A stretch of DNA of 64,000 nucleotides from Diplonema papillatum (GCA_030068145.1 JAPJBO010000022.1:62001-126000), one strand, 5' to 3'. Shown: positions 1 to 11,446, numbered from the stretch's first letter. The notes: generated by a model not told the origin, from the letters alone. Translations and numbers: made by a program.

Positions 1-2218
1 CGTGGAGCTGACGTGGCTTCTGCAGCACGTGAATGCGGAGAACGGGCAGGTGTCGTTTTCCATCAACCGGAGCCACAAGAAGTGCTTGACTCCGCTGAGA
101 AATGAAGATTCTGAGAAGGCGGTGGCTTTCAGCCAGAACGCGGGCCGATGGACACGAAGAGTGGCTGGACAACTTCAGACGTTCTTCAACGTCGTGCAAG
201 ACAACACATTGGACATGAATTCCTTGCAGTCTTCTGGAGACGCCTTCCTCCCGTTTGCACCTCTTTTCGAGGAGGGGAGCAAAGGGGACGAGCAGCCGCC
301 ACCGAAGCAGAGACGAATTGAAGCGACGCAGACAGACAGCGTTGTGGAGTACAAGAAGGAACACGAGGGGCATGTGCCGGCGGTGCTGCGAGGGGCGGAC
401 TTGGAAGCCCTGCTGCAGGAAGAAGAACGCCAGCTGATGGAGAGGCTCGAGACAGTGGCGAAGGCGTTCCCTGCCAGCGGAGGCGACGGGTTGATCACCC
501 AAGATGAAGCTCGGTTGATGGTTCTGATGCATTCCGGTACGAGCATGCTGAACGGATATTTCTCCTGCATGGACTACTTGGAGGAGATGTTGCGGAAGCA
601 GCTGATTGCAGCGATCGGGAAGGAGATCACTGCAAGCGACTTTGCAGCATACATGCAGTTCCACAACCGGAAGATGTTCAAAGAGGAGTACGCACCGAAG
701 CCATTGTGCTTGGCTGTGCGGCGTCCGAACCACTACCCTGAAGGGACAGTGAGCTTCGTGGCGAAGGCCGATGATGTGACGGGAGAGAACCCGGCATTGA
801 TGCTGACGCGAAAGCTGGAGGCAGGAACTGTGCCGCAGATGAGGTTTGCACTGAGTGCGGCGGCAGAAGTGACGCTGTGCGGGGAAACCCAAGTGCACGC
901 TTACATTGGGCATCGGTTCTCATTCGAGCAGCCGCCTCCGATGACGCTTGCTGCTCGGTCGCGTCAGTTCAGCGGGTACGTTCTGCTTCTTGGAAGGATC
1001 GGGGGAGCAGACTTGTTCCTGCCGTCACACGCGATGATTGTGCAGAACAAAGACGAGTTCGACATTCCGCTGATGCTTGACGAGATCCCGTCGGCGCAAG
1101 AGTTCCGAGACGCGATCGAGTCGCTGTCGCCTGAGCAGCAGCGCTTTGCGAAGGCTTACCGCAGCATGCAGCTGGAATCGACGCTGTTTGCAGTGTGCAT
1201 TGTGCAGATCAAGCCTCAGCTGGAGAAGGTGTTGAACCTGCCGTACGACTCGCTGACGAAGGAGATCCAGCTCACGCAACGCCTGCTTGCACTCTTCATT
1301 GAGTACCACATCCCGCCTGACTTGGTTTCCTTCCAATGCGACTCGATGGAAGACCCTGACGAGATCCCCGCTGCGAAGAAGGTGGAAGCCGTCAAAGCCC
1401 ACGTCGACGCCATGTACGAAATGATCAAAGACAGCAAGCAGAAGGAAGTCGACGAGCAGAAGCTGCAGCAAGAGATGAACAAGGCATCGGCCCCTGTGAC
1501 GGGCGGGTTCTCCTTCGGCGGCGCCCCGGCCGGAGCTCCCGAACCTTGGGGAGGGGCCATCGGCGGCGCGCCGGCACCCCACCCTAGGGGCGCGGAAATA
1601 AACTGTTTTAGAGGAGGGGGCGCGCCGATGATGGCAACGACGTCGATGGCACCAGTGGCGTTCAGTGCAAAGGCCCGGGGCGGAGCGCCCCCAGCTGCGC
1701 CGGCGCCCGCCCAGCCTGCTCCGACGGGAGCGCCGGCGGCGGACGCGAGCCTTCCAGACGGAATGGTCGACGTCAGCACGTTCCCGGTCGCGCTCGAGAA
1801 GCAGTTCGACGCTTTCAGCGACGCGGCATGCATCCGCCCCACCATCATCAAACCCGCCGACTCGTGGACCAAACGGTACCAGCCGAAGCTGCTGTCCGAC
1901 GTCAAGACGACCCAAGTCGGCAGCGACCTGCAGACGAAAGAAAAGAGCAAAGCGTTCGACCTTTTGGATGCCCTGACGCGGTCTGGTGTGCTGACCATCG
2001 AAGAATCGTCGATGCACATTGTGCTAGGCGCCACGCATTGCTTCGATGAGACGCTTGTCGACACGCTTGTGGTGAAGAATGTCAACCCGATCGAGCACGT
2101 CGAGCGGTCGATGCTTATTGTCGCATCGACTCTATTTGGGCAGCAGCCGCGGGACTTGGTCAAAGAGGCCGTCGTTGACAGAGTCGAAAAGTACTCCCCC
2201 ATGCTCTTTCTGGAGTAG
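1..2218 (+). CDS. Conserved protist protein of unknown function, copy 1 (5' end outside window)
   Basis: The reading frame is open from the first bases to the TAG at 2216-2218 and gives 738 residues. It corresponds to residue 187 onward of the complete copy at 7126-9891, so the missing N-terminus lies left of the window. The two copies are almost identical in DNA except in a Gly/Ala/Pro-rich linker (about 1530-1735). There copy 1 is 9 bases longer and unrelated in sequence. One more visible substitution is VVKN for VKKN near the C-terminus. The block with PEQQRFAKAYRSMQLEST and IQLTQRLLALFIEYHIPP, and the C-terminal helical part with GATHCFD, look well conserved. I do not recognise a catalytic motif or a named domain. 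It is the older or younger half of a tandem duplication that also includes about 2 kb of 3' flank. Confidence 0.85.
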   Translation, partial: VELTWLLQHVNAENGQVSFSINRSHKKCLTPLRNEDSEKAVAFSQNAGRWTRRVAGQLQTFFNVVQDNTLDMNSLQSSGDAFLPFAPLFEEGSKGDEQPPPKQRRIEATQTDSVVEYKKEHEGHVPAVLRGADLEALLQEEERQLMERLETVAKAFPASGGDGLITQDEARLMVLMHSGTSMLNGYFSCMDYLEEMLRKQLIAAIGKEITASDFAAYMQFHNRKMFKEEYAPKPLCLAVRRPNHYPEGTVSFVAKADDVTGENPALMLTRKLEAGTVPQMRFALSAAAEVTLCGETQVHAYIGHRFSFEQPPPMTLAARSRQFSGYVLLLGRIGGADLFLPSHAMIVQNKDEFDIPLMLDEIPSAQEFRDAIESLSPEQQRFAKAYRSMQLESTLFAVCIVQIKPQLEKVLNLPYDSLTKEIQLTQRLLALFIEYHIPPDLVSFQCDSMEDPDEIPAAKKVEAVKAHVDAMYEMIKDSKQKEVDEQKLQQEMNKASAPVTGGFSFGGAPAGAPEPWGGAIGGAPAPHPRGAEINCFRGGGAPMMATTSMAPVAFSAKARGGAPPAAPAPAQPAPTGAPAADASLPDGMVDVSTFPVALEKQFDAFSDAACIRPTIIKPADSWTKRYQPKLLSDVKTTQVGSDLQTKEKSKAFDLLDALTRSGVLTIEESSMHIVLGATHCFDETLVDTLVVKNVNPIEHVERSMLIVASTLFGQQPRDLVKEAVVDRVEKYSPMLFLE

Positions 2219-4090
2219 GTCGCCAATACACTACGCTTCGGCTGCCTTCGTTAGGTGATTGGACAACGGAGTGGCTTGCTCTACTTCGGTCGAGACGCAA
2301 TCATCGCCAACGTCAAAGGTCCCCCAGCTGTCGGCAACGACAGAAAATAATACGTACAAAACGAAAAAAACGAAGGAAACCAAACTTTAGCAGTTTTCCT
2401 TCAAAAAAGAATAGACGTAAGCATTCAAGCACGAGACACTAAACAAAGACCTACTCCCCCCTCTCTCTGCTCTTCCTGCGGTGCGAAGTCGGCACGTTGC
2501 TCGCAGGTTTCCAGCAGCCGGAGGGCTGATGGGGGGTCCACCCTTGCCCGTTTAGCTTCTTTCACGTCATCTCTTTTTGTTGATTTTTGTTTCTTTTGTA
2601 CCTACATTCAGCGCTTCTGCTCTCCATCCTAGGTCTCAGAAAAGTTGACGAGCTAATTATCCGCCGCTGCGCTGCGGCCCCAAAGTAGGCTGCCAAGCAA
2701 TGCGTCTTCCGACATTTTCTCTGCGCGCGCGGTGGCTTGAGGGAGTTCCTTGTAGCGTGTCTCGTGGGTTCCTGCTGCATGTATCACTACACGACCACCA
2801 AACCATAGTTTTTCGAGACGGATGACACTCCGGTTATTCTTTTTCTCTTTTTGAGTGGAAGCGCTGCCTGCTTTCTAGGAAATACTCGGGAGGCTGCCAG
2901 TTGTTGCAATTGCATAAGGGTGCCGTTACCGAGCGTTCAAAAAACTGCAAAAATAACACGAAACGCCTTTAGGCAAAACCCCGTTCTTACACTTCTCGTG
3001 CAATCCCAGCCGAAATAGCAGCACACCGGTGGTGGTCCGAGTATTTTTTTTTTTAGTTTTTTCTGACCCGCTCTTCGTCTCTAGCGCCTCTTTTTGACTT
3101 TCTGTTTTTTGAAACAAAGCTACACATTTCTTTTGTTTCTCCTTCTCTATTGTCCCCTTTCGACCCCCCGCCCCTTTCTTTTTGTGTCGCGCACGAGTTC
3201 CCGTGGGTACCCTGTGGCCTTCGGGCAGGCGCGAAGGACGTGGTCGGACTCTCAGTCCGTTCCACCACCCAAGAGAAGGCAACGATAGGTACGCCGGATT
3301 TCTTGTTCGTAAAGGCAAGGCTAACCTGCATCTCTTTGATGTCACCGATTTTCCTCCTCTTTTCCCCTCAAAGCATCTCCACCCATTCCATCCATCCGGG
3401 TCGACACAATACATTGCGGCATCGTCTTGTGTGCACACTTGTGCACACCGTGATCTTCATCCACAGCTGAAGTCTTTGGCGGTGATCCGACCACATCTAC
3501 CCTACAGCAGTTGCACTACTGCTTCCTCGTTCAATACCACGAGGGAGATGGGAGGCAGTGTTGAAACGTCGGTTGTCAAGCGGCGCGAGACGTAGTAGTC
3601 TATGGCTTGACAAGAGGTTGTCTCCCCACCTTCCCGCGGGGTGGTGTCGACCTGATAGACTCTCTACGGGCCCTGCCGCTGGTTGCCGATCGTCCTCCTG
3701 TTTCCTCTGTGTGCTTCGCCCGGTACAACGTTGCCCTGTTCGGAGACCGACTCCGCTCATTTTTCCTCCCATTTCTTTTTGGCTCACGTTTCTGCAAGTT
3801 GCCCCTGCAAACCTTTCCTTCTCTTCTCCCCTTTCGAGCTGCCAGCGTCTTGAGAGCCAAGCCGTCGAGTTAGATCCCCCAGTGGTTTATTCCTGCTCGT
3901 AGAATTTCAATCGAAGCAGTCCCGGCGGGAGCTTTCCTGCTGCCCAGATACGGAGCTGGGGGAGGGAAGGCCCGGCACAGGGGAAGGCGGCTCGACGCTG
4001 CGCCGAGCGGTGTAGGTACCATCTCCGAAAAGTCCGCTCGCGGACTACCATGACACACGCTGTGCTCACGCACAATCCAAGCTGAAGCTT
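2219..4090. repeat. Duplicated 3' flank of copy 1, with a ~475-bp insertion
   Basis: No gene is supported here. Most of the stretch aligns by eye with 9892-11305 downstream of copy 2. Matching blocks include the segment after the stop codon, the block around 2460-2560, the block 3150-3300 and the block 3670-4080. Copy 1 carries an extra segment of roughly 2607-3082 that is absent from copy 2. This insertion contains a left-end-like piece of the dispersed element seen at 25202-25613 (near 2875, TAGGAAATACTCGGGAGGC). Confidence 0.7.
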
Positions 4091-4850
4091 GCAGGCTATC
4101 TCCTGGAGCCTCCGACCCGGTACCGTCGACCGACATGACAGGATCAAGCAACGTTACATCCATGATGACCATCGCACACCAAACTACAGTCTCTGATTGT
4201 TTTGCTCGCAGACACTGTGGGCAACGCCTGTCCAAACTCCTTGTTGTGACGCGAAGACCAGAACGATCCCCGCAACTTGCATGATGATTAAGCACGAGGC
4301 ATTTGTCCGATTTGCGAAACTGCTGAAAACCCCGTATCTACCTTAACTTCCTCTGAGTCTCTCTACGGCAACTCGAGCGTTTGACACCGGAGGAAAAGGG
4401 TGCCAATATCCCGACCCGGCTTCGGATTAGCGCACTCCATTTTTCTCCTGGCAATTTGACCTGGCCACATCGTGTGCGTGTATGTGACCTCCCTCGTCTC
4501 GTGTCCTTCAGGGGGAAGGTCGTCGTTGTCTCCACCACTTGGCTTCCTCACTGTTCTTGGCCGACCTTGCCCGTTCTTGTCTGCCGGTGCTCGCAGACTG
4601 TTGGCTCCAGGTCACCAATTCCCGGGAGTGCAGCAATGACACCGCTGTACGTGTCAAGAATTGCGGCTCTGCTGTACCACTTGGGAACCATGGCGTGACA
4701 TCAGTGTCTTCAGTGTCTCATGCAGCAGTCGCATGAAGGCATGCCATGGCGTGTTGCTGGTGTTCAACATAATGGGCCAAAAATACACGAAGGGCAGCAT
4801 GTTGGCGGACGGTGAGACAGGACATCACCTCACAACCCTCCGTTGTGTTT
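4091..4850. other. Unassigned stretch between the duplicated flank and the minisatellite
   Basis: Short open frames occur on both strands but none has recognisable protein similarity or conserved motifs. I see no gene or RNA here. Confidence 0.4.
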
Positions 4851-4856
4851 CTTGCT

Positions 4857-5060
4857 CTATTCTTGCGCAAGAAGCAAAGCGGATGCCCCACCTGCTGCGT
4901 TGAGAACACTCCGTAACAAGCACGTTGGATGCTTCACCTGCTGCGTTGAGAACACTACGCAAGAGGCACGTCTGGATGCCCCGCGCGGCGTCAACACTTC
5001 GCAACAAGCAATACACCACAGCGTCGAGAACGCCCCGTTGCGGGCACACTGCCCCGTGCG
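4857..5060. repeat. Degenerate ~45-bp minisatellite (reverse orientation)
   Basis: Several imperfect copies of a unit containing CCACCTGCTGCGTTGAGAAC follow one another. The same unit occurs in the opposite orientation at 55862-56095, where copies read AACGCAGCAGGTGGGGCATC. The two arrays are about 50 kb apart in this window. Confidence 0.7.
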
Positions 5061-5429
5061 TTCGAACTCTCCGCTGTGCAACACCAAACCGCCCCACGCT
5101 TAGAGAGCGTGAGCGACCTTTCTTTCCCGTTTTCACATTTATTGATTTATCAGGGGAATTCTACTAGGTAAAACAAACGACCCTTAGAACACCTCGGTGC
5201 GCACTTGGATCGCGGGGGAAAATTTTCGCGGGGGAGAATTCTCTTCTTCCCTTCTCCCTCCACTTTGGGCGACCAACATCCGGCGAACGCGAGAGGAGAC
5301 CGCTGCGCGCCAGGGGGCGCACGGTGGGGCCCCCACCTGTTTAGATTACTCGGCTTCGGATGTCGTGTCCAGCGAGGGATGCAGGTCACGTGTCTGCGTT
5401 GGATGGCCATGGCGTTGTTTATATGCCAA

Positions 5430-6440
5430 ACGGACAGGAAAAGGAAACGTTTTGCCAGCAAGAGTCGGTAGAGTGCGAGAAGGCGAGGCAGAGAAAGGAG
5501 GAGGCGGCTTCTCGGCCCCAGGAGGGTCCTGGATGTAGATACACAACTAGATATGTACGGGCTGTCCGCCCTGCCGGACTTGTTAAAGCCCACGGCAGCG
5601 AAGGAACTCAATGCTCTTGGGTACGAGTCCCTTCTGGACTGCGCACACACCGAGGGTGCCGCCAACCTGCCCCCAGGATTCCCCCGAGGCTGAGGACGGC
5701 GGCGAAGAAGTGGTTTCGCCAGCAAGAGTTGGTAGAGTGCGAGAAGGCGAGGCGGAGAAAGGAGGAGGCGGCTTCTCGGCCGGCCCAGCTGCCCAGGAGA
5801 GTCCTGGACGCAGGTACACAACTACTAGATATGTACTGGCTGTCCGCCCTGCCGGACTTGTTAAAGCCCACGGCAGCGAAGGAACTCAGTGCTCTTGGGT
5901 ACGGGTCCCTTCTGGACTGCGCACACACCGAGGTTGCCGCCAACCTGCCCCCAGGATTCCCCCGAGGCTGAGGAAGTGGTTTCGCCAGCAAGAGTTGGTA
6001 GAGTGCGAGAAGGCGAGGGGGAGAAAAGAGGAGGCGGCTTCTCGGCCGGCCCAGCTGCCCAGGAGAGTCCTGGACGCAGGTACACAACTACTAGATATGT
6101 ACTGGCTGTCCGCCCTGCCGGACTTTGTTAAAGCCCGCATACACACCTTTCAGAAAAAAGGGAGGACGCCCCGGACCTTCTCCTCCCCTCTGTGGACATC
6201 TCACGGCCTCCTTTCTCACAGGGAGAGCTGTCTCACAGGAGCTGGATTCACGGCGGTGAGACAGAGGACTTTCTCACAGGGAGAGCTGTCTCACAGGAGC
6301 TGGATTCACGGCGGTGAGACAGAGGAGAGGAGTTCGTCTTGTCCGAGTCGGGAGCCCTGCATACACATCAAGCAAGTCCAAGTATTCTCCCTCGTGTTGG
6401 CACCACGATGCGAGGTCCGTCGCTGCTAGCGGGCCCAGAG
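5430..6440 (+). pseudogene. Tandemly repeated pseudogene segments related to 54590-55405
   Basis: A ~280-bp block is repeated nearly three times. Translated, it contains QQELVECEKARRRKEEAASR, then LDMYWLSALPDLLKP, then GYGSLLDCAHTEVAANLPP. The same series, in the same order but degenerate, occurs on the minus strand at 54590-55405, so both derive from one protein family. Frames change between repeats and stops are present, so no intact protein is encoded. After 6130 the copy continues into a segment with SWIHGGETEE, which matches GWTHGGETEE of the minus-strand relative. At 6211-6324 a 58-bp segment is duplicated in tandem. I do not recognise the family. Confidence 0.6.
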
Positions 6441-7125
6441 AGAAGGGGAATACAACCCTATCTATAAGCGTCTGTTCGGCGCCTGCCAGGAGCGCGAGGC
6501 CCGCATGCGCTATGTAGTCAGCCGACGGCTTCGAGGGGGTGCTCGGGTCCGCACGCAATGGCTACTCAGTTTTGTGTCACTGGACGCCGTACGCCTCGAG
6601 AGACTCAGCGGGTTCGAGCCAGAAGCACCAAGAACGGTGCTGTCGTTGGAGGACAGCGACGCGGGGGCGACGACAGCGGAATGGACTCGAGACAGCCGAC
6701 TTGTCGGATTTTTTGGAGAAGAGCTTTCGGGGCCGCGCTCCTCTGTACGCGGCGTTATTGCACCACCCGCTGGCGTCAACAAGGAGTACACCAAGTAGAA
6801 AAGTACGCCACAACAGCCTCTCCGGCTGCTCACGAACAACCTCCACTGGTTCTTGAATGGGCAAGGGGTTCCGTTCGCACCACCGAACAAAACCACCCTC
6901 GCTACCGCGGCAATTCCTGATTATGTCTGGTGCCAAAACCAAGCAACTACATTGCGCCGAGGTGGAAACCCTCATTCTTCGTGGAAGTTCCTCATTTTTC
7001 TTGTCCGAACTCTCGCTTCTTTGCAAGAGTGTGGTAGTTGTATGAAAACCCGGGGTTTGATGAAATTTTGGGAAACTCATCCACTACCCCTGAAAGACTT
7101 TCATACTTAAGAAATACAAACTACA
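6441..7125. other. 5' flank of copy 2, no gene recognised
   Basis: The only open frames are short and overlap on both strands without recognisable motifs. The stretch just before the ATG at 7126 is richer in A and T than the coding region and may include the promoter or 5' UTR, but I can point to no specific signal. Confidence 0.35.
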
Positions 7126-9891
7126 ATGTGCTTTCGCGAGGAGACGCTGCGCCGCAAGTTCGATGCGAGTTTGGTGACCGTGCGAAAGGTGTTCGACACT
7201 GCTCGCAACCCGCAGCTGGCGGAGGACGTGCACCACAAGTATGCGGACAAGTACCTTCTTGCGGAGTACATGACGAACGGGCACTGTGCATCGCTGCTGA
7301 CGACGCTGCGGCTGCTCGGCGTGACCGACGAGCACATGAAGACGATGAAGCAGTGGAGCAGCGACAGGACGGTGACATTGCGGTTCTCGTCGCGCCACAA
7401 GTGCACGTTCTTGGAGAAGAAGACTCGGGAGGTCGACTCAGACAAGAAGGACGTGGTCAGTGGCACCGGGCTGGGTGCTGCGTTCAGCGTTTCGAAGAAG
7501 ACAGTGACGACAGTGACGGAATACTTCTGGAAGTTCGAGTGCGGGTACGAGTTGAGTGCGTACAAAGGAAACGAGCCTCAGGAGAAGATTGTGATCAAGC
7601 AGCGTGACGGAGCATCGACGAAGGTGAAGACGACAACCGAGAAGTCACCTCAGGTAGAGACGAAGGAGTACCCGAACATTGACGTGGAGCTGACGTGGCT
7701 TCTGCAGCACGTGAATGCGGAGAACGGGCAGGTGTCGTTTTCCATCAACCGGAGCCACAAGAAGTGCTTGACTCCGCTGAGAAATGAAGATTCTGAGAAG
7801 GCGGTGGCTTTCAGCCAGAACGCGGGCCGATGGACACGAAGAGTGGCTGGACAACTTCAGACGTTCTTCAACGTCGTGCAAGACAACACATTGGACATGA
7901 ATTCCTTGCAGTCTTCTGGAGACGCCTTCCTCCCGTTTGCACCTCTTTTCGAGGAGGGGAGCAAAGGGGACGAGCAGCCGCCACCGAAGCAGAGACGAAT
8001 TGAAGCGACGCAGACAGACAGCGTTGTGGAGTACAAGAAGGAACACGAGGGGCATGTGCCGGCGGTGCTGCGAGGGGCGGACTTGGAAGCCCTGCTGCAG
8101 GAAGAAGAACGCCAGCTGATGGAGAGGCTCGAGACAGTGGCGAAGGCGTTCCCTGCCAGCGGAGGCGACGGGTTGATCACCCAAGATGAAGCTCGGTTGA
8201 TGGTTCTGATGCATTCCGGTACGAGCATGCTGAACGGATATTTCTCCTGCATGGACTACTTGGAGGAGATGTTGCGGAAGCAGCTGATTGCAGCGATCGG
8301 GAAGGAGATCACTGCAAGCGACTTTGCAGCATACATGCAGTTCCACAACCGGAAGATGTTCAAAGAGGAGTACGCACCGAAGCCATTGTGCTTGGCTGTG
8401 CGGCGTCCGAACCACTACCCTGAAGGGACAGTGAGCTTCGTGGCGAAGGCCGATGATGTGACGGGAGAGAACCCGGCATTGATGCTGACGCGAAAGCTGG
8501 AGGCAGGAACTGTGCCGCAGATGAGGTTTGCACTGAGTGCGGCGGCAGAAGTGACGCTGTGCGGGGAAACCCAAGTGCACGCTTACATTGGGCATCGGTT
8601 CTCATTCGAGCAGCCGCCTCCGATGACGCTTGCTGCTCGGTCGCGTCAGTTCAGCGGGTACGTTCTGCTTCTTGGAAGGATCGGGGGAGCAGACTTGTTC
8701 CTGCCGTCACACGCGATGATTGTGCAGAACAAAGACGAGTTCGACATTCCGCTGATGCTTGACGAGATCCCGTCGGCGCAAGAGTTCCGAGACGCGATCG
8801 AGTCGCTGTCGCCTGAGCAGCAGCGCTTTGCGAAGGCTTACCGCAGCATGCAGCTGGAATCGACGCTGTTTGCAGTGTGCATTGTGCAGATCAAGCCTCA
8901 GCTGGAGAAGGTGTTGAACCTGCCGTACGACTCGCTGACGAAGGAGATCCAGCTCACGCAACGCCTGCTTGCACTCTTCATTGAGTACCACATCCCGCCT
9001 GACTTGGTTTCCTTCCAATGCGACTCGATGGAAGACCCTGACGAGATCCCCGCTGCGAAGAAGGTGGAAGCCGTCAAAACCCACGTCGACGCCATGTACG
9101 AAATGATCAAAGACAGCAAGCAGAAGGAAGTCGACGAGCAGAAGCTGCAGCAAGAGATGAACAAGGCATCGGCCCCTGTGACGGGCGGGTTCTCCTTCGG
9201 CGGCGCCCCGGCTGGTGCCCCCCAGATTCTTGACGCGAAGGGTGCCCGTTTTGGAAGAGGAGGCGCGCAGATGATGGGAATGCGGAGGGCAAGCCCGATG
9301 GCCATGGGGTTCTGTGCAATGGCGAAGACGTCTGCGTCCGTCGGAGTGGTGATGGAAGCTGGTGGCCGCCCTTCAGCGCCCGCCCAGCCTGCTCCGACGG
9401 GAGCGCCGGCGGCGGACGCGAGCCTTCCAGACGGGATGGTCGACGTCAGCACGTTCCCGGTCGCGCTCGAGAAGCAGTTCGACGCATTCAGCGACGCGGC
9501 GTGCATCCGCCCCACCATCATCAAACCCGCCGACTCGTGGACCAAACGGTACCAGCCGAAGCTGCTGTCCGACGTCAAGACGACCCAAGTCGGCAGCGAC
9601 CTGCAGACGAAAGAAAAGAGCAAAGCGTTCGACCTTTTGGATGCCCTGACGCGGTCTGGTGTGCTGACCATCGAAGAATCGTCGATGCACATTGTGCTGG
9701 GCGCCACGCATTGCTTCGATGAGACGCTTGTCGACACGCTTGTGAAGAAGAATGTCAACCCGATCGAGCACGTCGAGCGGTCGATGCTTATTGTCGCATC
9801 GACTCTGTTTGGGCAGCAGCCGCGGGACCTGGTCAAAGAGGCCGTCGTTGACAGAGTCGAAAAGTACTCCCCCATGCTCTTCCTGGAGTAG
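7126..9891 (+). CDS. Conserved protist protein of unknown function, copy 2 (complete)
   Basis: A single open frame gives 921 residues starting at an ATG preceded by an A-rich leader. The N-terminal ~180 residues are not visible in copy 1. They are followed by a hydrophilic segment, a coiled-coil-like stretch around LLQEEERQLMERLE, and a conserved region from about residue 380 to 640 that includes SPEQQRFAKAYRSMQLEST and TQRLLALFIEYHIPPDLVSF. A low-complexity Gly/Ala/Pro/Met linker at about residues 695-758 follows, and then a helical C-terminal domain. No introns are evident. The linker is the only part that differs strongly from copy 1, so it is probably a disordered spacer. I recall similar sequences from other protists but cannot name a function. 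There is no signal peptide or clear membrane segment, which suggests a cytosolic or nuclear protein. Confidence 0.9.
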   Translation: MCFREETLRRKFDASLVTVRKVFDTARNPQLAEDVHHKYADKYLLAEYMTNGHCASLLTTLRLLGVTDEHMKTMKQWSSDRTVTLRFSSRHKCTFLEKKTREVDSDKKDVVSGTGLGAAFSVSKKTVTTVTEYFWKFECGYELSAYKGNEPQEKIVIKQRDGASTKVKTTTEKSPQVETKEYPNIDVELTWLLQHVNAENGQVSFSINRSHKKCLTPLRNEDSEKAVAFSQNAGRWTRRVAGQLQTFFNVVQDNTLDMNSLQSSGDAFLPFAPLFEEGSKGDEQPPPKQRRIEATQTDSVVEYKKEHEGHVPAVLRGADLEALLQEEERQLMERLETVAKAFPASGGDGLITQDEARLMVLMHSGTSMLNGYFSCMDYLEEMLRKQLIAAIGKEITASDFAAYMQFHNRKMFKEEYAPKPLCLAVRRPNHYPEGTVSFVAKADDVTGENPALMLTRKLEAGTVPQMRFALSAAAEVTLCGETQVHAYIGHRFSFEQPPPMTLAARSRQFSGYVLLLGRIGGADLFLPSHAMIVQNKDEFDIPLMLDEIPSAQEFRDAIESLSPEQQRFAKAYRSMQLESTLFAVCIVQIKPQLEKVLNLPYDSLTKEIQLTQRLLALFIEYHIPPDLVSFQCDSMEDPDEIPAAKKVEAVKTHVDAMYEMIKDSKQKEVDEQKLQQEMNKASAPVTGGFSFGGAPAGAPQILDAKGARFGRGGAQMMGMRRASPMAMGFCAMAKTSASVGVVMEAGGRPSAPAQPAPTGAPAADASLPDGMVDVSTFPVALEKQFDAFSDAACIRPTIIKPADSWTKRYQPKLLSDVKTTQVGSDLQTKEKSKAFDLLDALTRSGVLTIEESSMHIVLGATHCFDETLVDTLVKKNVNPIEHVERSMLIVASTLFGQQPRDLVKEAVVDRVEKYSPMLFLE

Positions 9892-11305
9892 GCTGCCTTC
9901 GTTACGTGATTGGGCAACGGAGTGGCTTGCTCTACCTCGGTCGAGACGCAACGTCAAGAGCCCCCAGCTTCCGACAACGAAAGAAAACAACCAACAACAC
10001 AAGTGAAGGATACAAAACTCTGCAATAGATGCGAGACACTAAACGAAGACCTACCCCCTCTCTTTCTGTTCTTCCTGCGGTGCGAAGTCGGCACGTTGCT
10101 CGCAGGTTTCCAGCCCGAGGCGGACGGGGGTCCACCCTTGCCCGTTTAGTTTCTTACACGTTATCTCTTTTTTTCATTTCTTTTTCTTTCCCTACATCTC
10201 TAGCGCCTCTGTTCTTTTTTTTTCTTTCTGTTTCTCCTTCTCAATTGCCCCCTTTTCACCCCCCACCCCTTTCTTTTTGTGTTGCACAAAGTTCCCGTGG
10301 GTACCCTGTGGCCTTCAGGCGGGGGCGAAGGACGTGGTCGGACTCTCAGTCCGTTCCACTACCAAGAGAAGGCGACAATAGGTACTGCATTTCTTGTTCG
10401 GAAAAACAAGGCTAACCTGGCATCTCTTTGATGTCACTGATTCTCCCCCCTACTCTGTTTCCCCCTCAAAGCATCCCCCACCCATTCCATCCGCCCGGGA
10501 CCACACAATATGTTGCGGCTGAGTTGAGATGGCTAGCCAATGTGTGTGCCTTGTTTGCACACTTGTGTGCACAGTGATCTTCCGGAACTGAAGTCTTTGA
10601 CGGCGATGAAACCGCAGGTTCCACCCTGGAGCAACCCGTGTCGCACTATTGCTTCCTCGTTCAATACCACAAGGGAGGTGGGGAAGCAGTAGTGAAAATC
10701 CGGTTGTCGAGCGGGGCGGGGCTCGAGAGTAAGTAGTCTATGGCTTGACAACAGTTTGTCTCCACCTTCCCGCGCGGTGTTGTCCACCTGGTAGACATCT
10801 CTATGGGTTCTGCCGCTGAATGCCGATCATCATCCCGTTTCTCTGTGTGCTTCCGCCGGTACAACGTTGCCCTGTTCGGAGACTGTCTCCGCTCATTTTT
10901 CCTCCCATTCTTTTTGGCCCACGTTTCTGCAAGTTGCACGTTGCGCCCCTGCGAACCTTTCCTTCTCTTCTCCCCTTTCGAGCTGCCAGATGTTGAGAGC
11001 CTTGAGAGCCAAGCAGCCGAGCTAGATTCTTAGTGGGTTATCCCTGCTCGCCGAATCTCATGCTAAACAGTCTAAAACCCAGCGGGAGCTTCCCTGCTGC
11101 CCGGATACGGAGCTGGGGGAGGGAAGGCTGGGGGAGGGAAGGCTCGGCACAGGGGAAGGCGGCTCGACACCGCGCCGGGCAGTGTAGGTACCATCCAATG
11201 ATGGCCGTCGTACAGGTGGCTAGAGTCTCCGAAAAGTCCGCTCGCGGGCTACCATGATACACGCTGTGTTCGTACACAACCCGAGCTGAAGGCTGCGAGG
11301 TTGAC
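9892..11305. repeat. Duplicated 3' flank of copy 2
   Basis: This flank aligns by eye with 2219-4090 but lacks the insertion near 2607-3082. It contains pyrimidine-rich tracts near 10150-10260 and no supported gene. Similarity to the copy 1 flank ends near 11305, exactly where a fragment of the PAXBP1-like gene begins. Confidence 0.7.
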
Positions 11306-11446
11306 CGCACGAAAGGGGTCGCCCGGTACATCGAAGACGAGGGGGAGCAGGCGGAAAGGGACGCAGAGCATCGGCAAGCTGCCGATCGTGTCGCCACCGT
11401 TCCGCGCGTCCCATCCGCGCCGGGTTGGGTCGCGAAGCGCTCCGGC
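11306..11446 (+). pseudogene. Fragment of the PAXBP1/GCFC-like gene
   Basis: The plus strand encodes TKGVARYIEDEGEQAERDA followed shortly by APGWVAKRSG. This matches TKRVARSIEDEREQAERDA and APDWVAKRAG of the full gene at 19304-21976, with an internal in-frame-like deletion. No start codon or continuation is present. The fragment sits at the end of the duplicated flank of copy 2, about 8 kb upstream of the full gene and in the same orientation. Confidence 0.75.
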
